A model generated the notes under the pieces. It was not told where the DNA came from, ran no database searches, and saw nothing but the letters and a program-made list of their open reading frames with translations. DNA of 8,787 nucleotides, taken from positions 1-8,787 of the forward strand of contig DAOVFL010000030.1 in the NCBI GenBank assembly GCA_030672945.1, written 5' to 3'. The translations under genes and the position numbers were made by a program. Shown here piece after piece: positions 6,549 to 8,787 of this stretch; within the stretch, counting starts at the first letter, position 1; the number at the start of each line of letters is the position of its first letter. The stretch is from Candidatus Bathyarchaeota archaeon (GTDB lineage Archaea > Thermoproteota > Bathyarchaeia > Bathyarchaeales > Bathycorpusculaceae).

Positions 6549-6863
6549 TTATGTTTTTTGGTTTCGCGCGTTTTCTGTGTTCCTCTTCAAGAAGCCGTGG
6601 CTTTTTAGGATTTTAGCTTTGACTGGTGCGCTACGCTTATGCGTGAGGTCTTCTTGTAAGGAATGGATAATTGTGGGGAGGGTGTTTTGTAGGAATTCTA
6701 TGGTTTCTGGTGGAGGATTGTTTTTAAGGAGTTGGTGGAGGAATTGTTGGAGGTGGAGACCGCTTCGATGTTTTGTCTTTTTAGAAGTTTGCCAATATGT
6801 TTGAAAAGGTGAATAGATAATCTTAAGTAGTTTGCCAAACAATAATAAAAGGTGAAGGGGCAA
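6549..6863 (-). CDS. Uncertain hypothetical ORF (up to 104 aa), possibly a gene remnant
   Basis: A minus-strand frame open from TTG 6863 (or TTG 6842) to 6549, lying in the 449-base gap between rmlA and abiEi. I do not recognise it. The centre looks protein-like, with amphipathic helix patterns (GLHLQQFLHQLL, PPPETIEFLQNTLPTIIHSL) followed by a basic tail (VKAKILKSHGFLKRN). The start region has no SD and overlaps the abiEi promoter and ribosome site. The plus strand here is very G+T-rich, which depletes minus-strand stops, so open length alone is weak evidence. It could be a small accessory gene, the eroded end of a larger gene displaced by the abiE module, or nothing. The rest of the gap (6414-6548) holds the rmlA leader, the inverted repeat at 6504-6519 and no other gene that I can support. 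Confidence 0.3.
   Translation of the reverse strand: MPLHLLLLFGKLLKIIYSPFQTYWQTSKKTKHRSGLHLQQFLHQLLKNNPPPETIEFLQNTLPTIIHSLQEDLTHKRSAPVKAKILKSHGFLKRNTENARNQKT
6786..6795. repeat. Direct repeat copy 1 (AGTTTGCCAA) upstream of abiEi
   Basis: First copy of a perfect 10-base repeat; the second lies 43 bases downstream, about four helical turns. The flanks are also similar (G-A/T before, T/A after). The core TTTGCCAA is nearly palindromic. AbiEi antitoxins repress their own operon by binding repeated promoter sites, so this is a candidate operator half. Confidence 0.5.
6829..6838. repeat. Direct repeat copy 2 (AGTTTGCCAA) upstream of abiEi
   Basis: Second copy, 24 bases before the abiEi ATG. Here the core reads TTTGCCAAA, a perfect 4+1+4 palindrome (6831-6839). 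It lies where RNA polymerase would start transcription, a position suited to repression. Together with copy 1 it brackets the AT-rich GATAATCTTAAG segment that may serve as the promoter. Confidence 0.5.
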
Positions 6864-7573
6864 TGCCTGAGTATTTGAGAGATTTGCGCGAGAAATTGAG
6901 CAACTTGGAAGGAAGTTTGGTTAGGGTTAAGTCTATAAAACGTATTGAGCCAAACGCCAAAGAATACTTGAACAAATTGTCTAGGGAGGGTTTGATTGAA
7001 AGAGTAACGTGGGGCTGGTATTGGATTCCCGCTGAAATCAAAAATGTCTGGGATTTCTTGGAAAAGGACAAGAACTTTAAAGTGGTTTCTGCTCAGACTG
7101 CTGCTTCTTTCTGGAATAACGACTTTGTTCACAGGGATGTTTACGTTTTGAAGGTGAAAGACAGGTCGTATGGGAAGGCGTTGAAGGAATTTGCAAAGAA
7201 AAGAGGCTGGAACGTTGAAGTGGAGTATTTAAAAGACCCGTCAAAAATCAGGTACCGGAAGATCGGAAACTTGTTTGTCGAGAGTATTGAGGAAAATGTG
7301 ATTGAGTGTTTGCAGAAATGGGCTTTTACTGATGCATTTGCAACTTTGATTGAAAACAGAGAGCAAATTAGCTTGGAAAGATTATACAAGGAATCATATT
7401 GGAAAAGAATTTCTAGAACGAACGTGAGGGTTAAACAAGCTTTGGAGTATGGTTTTTATCTGATGGGTGTATTAGGTGGAGTATGGTTTCCCTGCAGAGA
7501 GACAAGATTGAGAGATGACTTTGTTAGGCGAGAAATTGATGAAGCGATAGAGAAGGTTGTTGAACTTGGTTAA
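6863..7573 (+). CDS. AbiEi-like antitoxin / transcriptional regulator of a type IV toxin-antitoxin pair
   Basis: A 236-aa protein with an N-terminal winged-helix region (about 15-57). The recognition-helix and wing pattern AKEYLNKLSREGLIERVTWG followed by WYWIP matches the 'L..eGll.rv..G.Y.ip' signature of AbiEi-type regulators. Next come WDFLEKDKNFKVVSAQTAAS and a beta-rich domain (YVLKVKDRSYGKALKEF), then IGNLFVESIEENVIECLQKW, where AbiEi proteins place the C-terminal domain that supports antitoxicity. The start is ATG 6863 with a strong SD, GGTGA at 6851-6855. The adjacent overlapping nucleotidyltransferase gene supports the call. In the known systems AbiEi neutralises AbiEii without forming a stable complex and represses the operon. 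Sequence divergence from bacterial AbiEi is large, so the assignment is by signature and context. Confidence 0.75.
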   Translation: MPEYLRDLREKLSNLEGSLVRVKSIKRIEPNAKEYLNKLSREGLIERVTWGWYWIPAEIKNVWDFLEKDKNFKVVSAQTAASFWNNDFVHRDVYVLKVKDRSYGKALKEFAKKRGWNVEVEYLKDPSKIRYRKIGNLFVESIEENVIECLQKWAFTDAFATLIENREQISLERLYKESYWKRISRTNVRVKQALEYGFYLMGVLGGVWFPCRETRLRDDFVRREIDEAIEKVVELG

Positions 7574-8303
7574 GCATTTAGACTTTATGAAGTTTAGAGA
7601 GGTGGAAGTTGAGAAGATATTGGAATATATTTCCAAGTGTACTGACGGTTTTGAGAATCCTAAAATTGTTGTGATCGGCGGCTATGCTCTTAGAGCATTT
7701 ACAGCATTTTCAAGATACACCAGAGACTGCGATTTCGTTCTAAAGAAGTTGGATGGTTGGAATTTGGATAGGATACAAAAGTTGTTGCTTAAAGATTTGA
7801 GTATAGAAGTTTTTGAGAAAAGAGGCAGTTACGGTTTTCTGAGATGTATTAAGCTTCTCAAAGTTGATGGTAGAAGCGCCAAGATTTCAGTTGATTTCAT
7901 GGAAGGGGAAGTAAGAGGCAGAACTGAGGAACAAATATTTTTCATTACTGAAGAATTCTTACAGAAAGCCACTAAAGTGAAAATTCGTGTTGCCGAAAAG
8001 GAAGTAGAGATATTCGTTCCTGATTATGCTGATTATTTGCTCTTGAAGATAATGTCAGCCAGGCCCAGCGACGTGAGAGATGTAGCTACGCTAGTTTGGA
8101 AAAACGGCATTCCAAACGGTCTGAAGGAAAGAGCAAAGAAGGCACTGGCTCATCCAGAGATATTAAGGAAGAACATGAAGTTAATTATAGATGATATTTC
8201 AGACAAGAGATTTTTGGATTCGTGGAAGGGAACATTTGTCACAACGGAATTTACAGAGAAGACAAGAGAAGAAGTTCTAAAAGAGCTGAAGAAATTATTG
8301 TAA
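7566..8303 (+). CDS. AbiEii-like nucleotidyltransferase toxin (type IV toxin-antitoxin / abortive infection)
   Basis: A 245-aa DNA-polymerase-beta-fold nucleotidyltransferase. Numbered from TTG 7566, it has VIGGYALRAF with Gly38-Gly39, SRYTRDCDF with Asp54 and Asp56 as metal ligands, a third acidic strand ISVDF with Asp110, and LLLKIMSARPSDVRDVATLV (158-177), which supplies the K...R..D..D motif (Lys161, Arg166, Asp169, Asp172) typical of AbiEii/AbiGii toxins. All active-site residues appear intact. Related toxins block growth by adding nucleotides to RNA targets such as tRNA in phage-infected cells; the target here is unknown. TTG 7566 has AGAAGG 9 bases upstream and overlaps the abiEi stop by 8 bases; ATG 7587 is an alternative without an SD, and the frame is open from TTG 7557. 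The base composition differs from the flanks. Confidence 0.78.
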   Translation: MVKHLDFMKFREVEVEKILEYISKCTDGFENPKIVVIGGYALRAFTAFSRYTRDCDFVLKKLDGWNLDRIQKLLLKDLSIEVFEKRGSYGFLRCIKLLKVDGRSAKISVDFMEGEVRGRTEEQIFFITEEFLQKATKVKIRVAEKEVEIFVPDYADYLLLKIMSARPSDVRDVATLVWKNGIPNGLKERAKKALAHPEILRKNMKLIIDDISDKRFLDSWKGTFVTTEFTEKTREEVLKELKKLL

Positions 8304-8311
8304 CTTGTTGA

Positions 8312-8464
8312 TTATACATCAGCTTTAACTTCATCGGCGGGAAGTCCGCATCCTTCAGTGTAGGGTAGTGAACTAAGTTGTTTGACTGTTTTTCTGATTG
8401 CTTGTTTGCTATTAAGTTTGGGTTTCCATCCTAGGGCTTTAAGCTTGCTAATGTCAAGTTGCAT
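8312..8464 (-). pseudogene. C-terminal remnant of an NAD-dependent nucleotide-sugar epimerase (GalE-like)
   Basis: Minus-strand ATG 8464 opens 50 codons to TAA 8314-8312. The first 30 residues, MQLDISKLKALGWKPKLNSK then QAIRKTVKQL, match the ending of UDP-glucose 4-epimerase and related extended SDR proteins ('lDiSKlk.LGWkPk.s...gi..Tv'), which lies after the catalytic domain. The upstream Rossmann and YxxxK regions are absent: an in-frame TAA lies at about 8476 and a plus-strand gene begins at 8530. The last 20 residues (SSLPYTEGCGLPADEVKADV) are not epimerase-like as far as I can tell. It shares strand and probably origin with the rml locus, on the far side of the abiE module. A palindromic TATA box 27 bases upstream of the ATG would allow leaderless expression, so it may still be transcribed. 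Confidence 0.6.
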
Positions 8465-8487
8465 TTTTAGCAGTTTTTATGGGAGTG

Positions 8488-8495
8488 ATTTAAAT
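8488..8495. promoter_or_regulatory. Palindromic TATA box, usable in both directions
   Basis: ATTTAAAT reads the same on both strands. To the right, a start about 27 bases away (near 8518) falls just before the GGGGTG ribosome site (8519-8524) and TTG start (8530) of the DUF5678-like gene. To the left, the same spacing lands on the ATG at 8464 of the epimerase remnant, as for a leaderless mRNA. The geometry supports use at least to the right. Confidence 0.5.
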
Positions 8496-8529
8496 AGGGA
8501 TGTATTGTTATGTTTTTTGGGGTGTTTTC

Positions 8530-8784
8530 TTGGCTGAGGTTGACGAGGATGTTCGGTTTGAGAGGGATTCGGAGTGGTTTTCTAAGCGTTATAGGGATTT
8601 TCAGGTGGATTATCCCGATAAGTATGTGGCTGTCTTAGATAGGCGCGTTGTTGGTGTTGGGGGTGATGGTGAAAAGCTTTACGTTGAGGTTGTGGGGAAG
8701 TATGGGCGGGATCCGGTTATTGATTTCGTTAAGGATACAAAGACTATTCAGGTTGGCAGGCTTAGAGCGAGAGTTCTTGTATGA
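8530..8784 (+). CDS. Small DUF5678-like protein
   Basis: An 84-aa protein starting MAEVDEDVRFERDSEWFSKR. The core, WFSKRYRDFQVDYPDKYVAV then LDRRVVGVGGDGEKLYVEVV and a closing beta strand, follows the DUF5678 pattern: a 'W....y.e...kYp.k.vav.....v..g.d...l' helix-strand layout of unknown function. I chose TTG 8530 because GGGGTG lies 5 bases upstream and the TATA box at 8488-8495 predicts a start near 8518. The in-frame ATG 8500 would be upstream of that start and adds a hydrophobic, Cys-containing MYCYVFWGVF unlike the family. The stop overlaps a new ATG (ATGA), so this is the first gene of an operon. Small DUF5678-like genes are, as I recall, often paired with retropepsin-like aspartic proteases; this is context knowledge that the window cannot confirm. 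Confidence 0.65.
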   Translation: MAEVDEDVRFERDSEWFSKRYRDFQVDYPDKYVAVLDRRVVGVGGDGEKLYVEVVGKYGRDPVIDFVKDTKTIQVGRLRARVLV

Positions 8785-8787
8785 GCT
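8781..8787 (+). CDS. Start of a following gene, cut by the window edge
   Basis: ATGAGCT: the ATG overlaps the TGA of the preceding gene by the classic 4-base ATGA arrangement, and GAGAG lies about 9 bases upstream (8766-8771 region). Only two codons are visible, so nothing can be said about the product; translational coupling to the DUF5678-like gene is likely. Confidence 0.4.

Noticed and set aside
6463..6804. Plus-strand frame of 113 codons upstream of abiEi
   Set aside because: The product is rich in Trp, Cys and Phe with no domain pattern, as expected from translating G+T-rich DNA. It lacks a ribosome site and ends inside the abiEi promoter region.
6698..7132. Minus-strand 144-codon frame across the abiEi start
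   Set aside because: It is antisense to the conserved winged-helix region and has no recognisable pattern.
8500..8529. ATG 8500 as start of the DUF5678-like gene
   Set aside because: It lies upstream of the transcript start predicted from the TATA box, has no SD, and adds a hydrophobic stretch unlike the family. TTG 8530 has a well-spaced GGGGTG.
1..8787. tRNA, rRNA, CRISPR array or insertion sequence
   Set aside because: I saw no repeat-spacer pattern, no transposase signature with inverted ends, and no cloverleaf or rRNA-like segment. Short tRNA-like folds cannot be excluded without a covariance search.

Overview
This window looks archaeal. The left edge carries the 3' part of an archaeal/eukaryotic-type ribosomal stalk protein L10 (P0 family). 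Several genes are preceded by archaeal TATA-like boxes placed for short-leader or leaderless transcripts. Start codons are often TTG or GTG, with GGTG(A)-type Shine-Dalgarno (SD) sites. The lineage cannot be fixed from this stretch; a mesophilic or moderately thermophilic Thermoproteota/Bathyarchaeia-like genome is a guess.

Layout. (1) 3-479, plus strand: 5'-truncated L10. (2) 529-6413, minus strand: a surface-glycan locus transcribed right to left. It holds the complete dTDP-L-rhamnose pathway, rmlA (5343-6413), rmlC (4162-4665), rmlB (3122-4129) and rmlD (2220-3125), then a Wzx-type polysaccharide flippase (529-2035) broken by a frameshift near 1216. RmlA activates glucose-1-phosphate to dTDP-glucose, RmlB dehydrates it, RmlC epimerises the keto sugar and RmlD reduces it to dTDP-L-rhamnose; the flippase would move lipid-linked glycan across the membrane. 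(3) Between rmlA and rmlC sits a hicB-hicA toxin-antitoxin pair with its own TATA box. Its hicA gene has no ATG, GTG or TTG start available. (4) 6863-8303, plus strand: a two-gene AbiEi/AbiEii-like (type IV) toxin-antitoxin module, with a repeated 10-base motif in its promoter region. (5) 8312-8464, minus strand: a 50-codon ORF that looks like the C-terminal end of a nucleotide-sugar epimerase. (6) 8530-8784, plus strand: a DUF5678-like small protein whose stop overlaps the start of another gene running off the right edge.

The locus looks patched and eroding. Two stress/defence modules lie in or beside the sugar operon, the flippase is frameshifted, and two gene-end fragments remain: the epimerase tail, and a 52-aa plus-strand ORF at 2076-2234 that resembles a sulfatase tail. 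From about 485 onward the plus strand is strikingly G+T-rich whichever strand is coding, except across the abiE module, which suggests that module arrived separately. I found no tRNA, rRNA, CRISPR array or recognisable insertion sequence.
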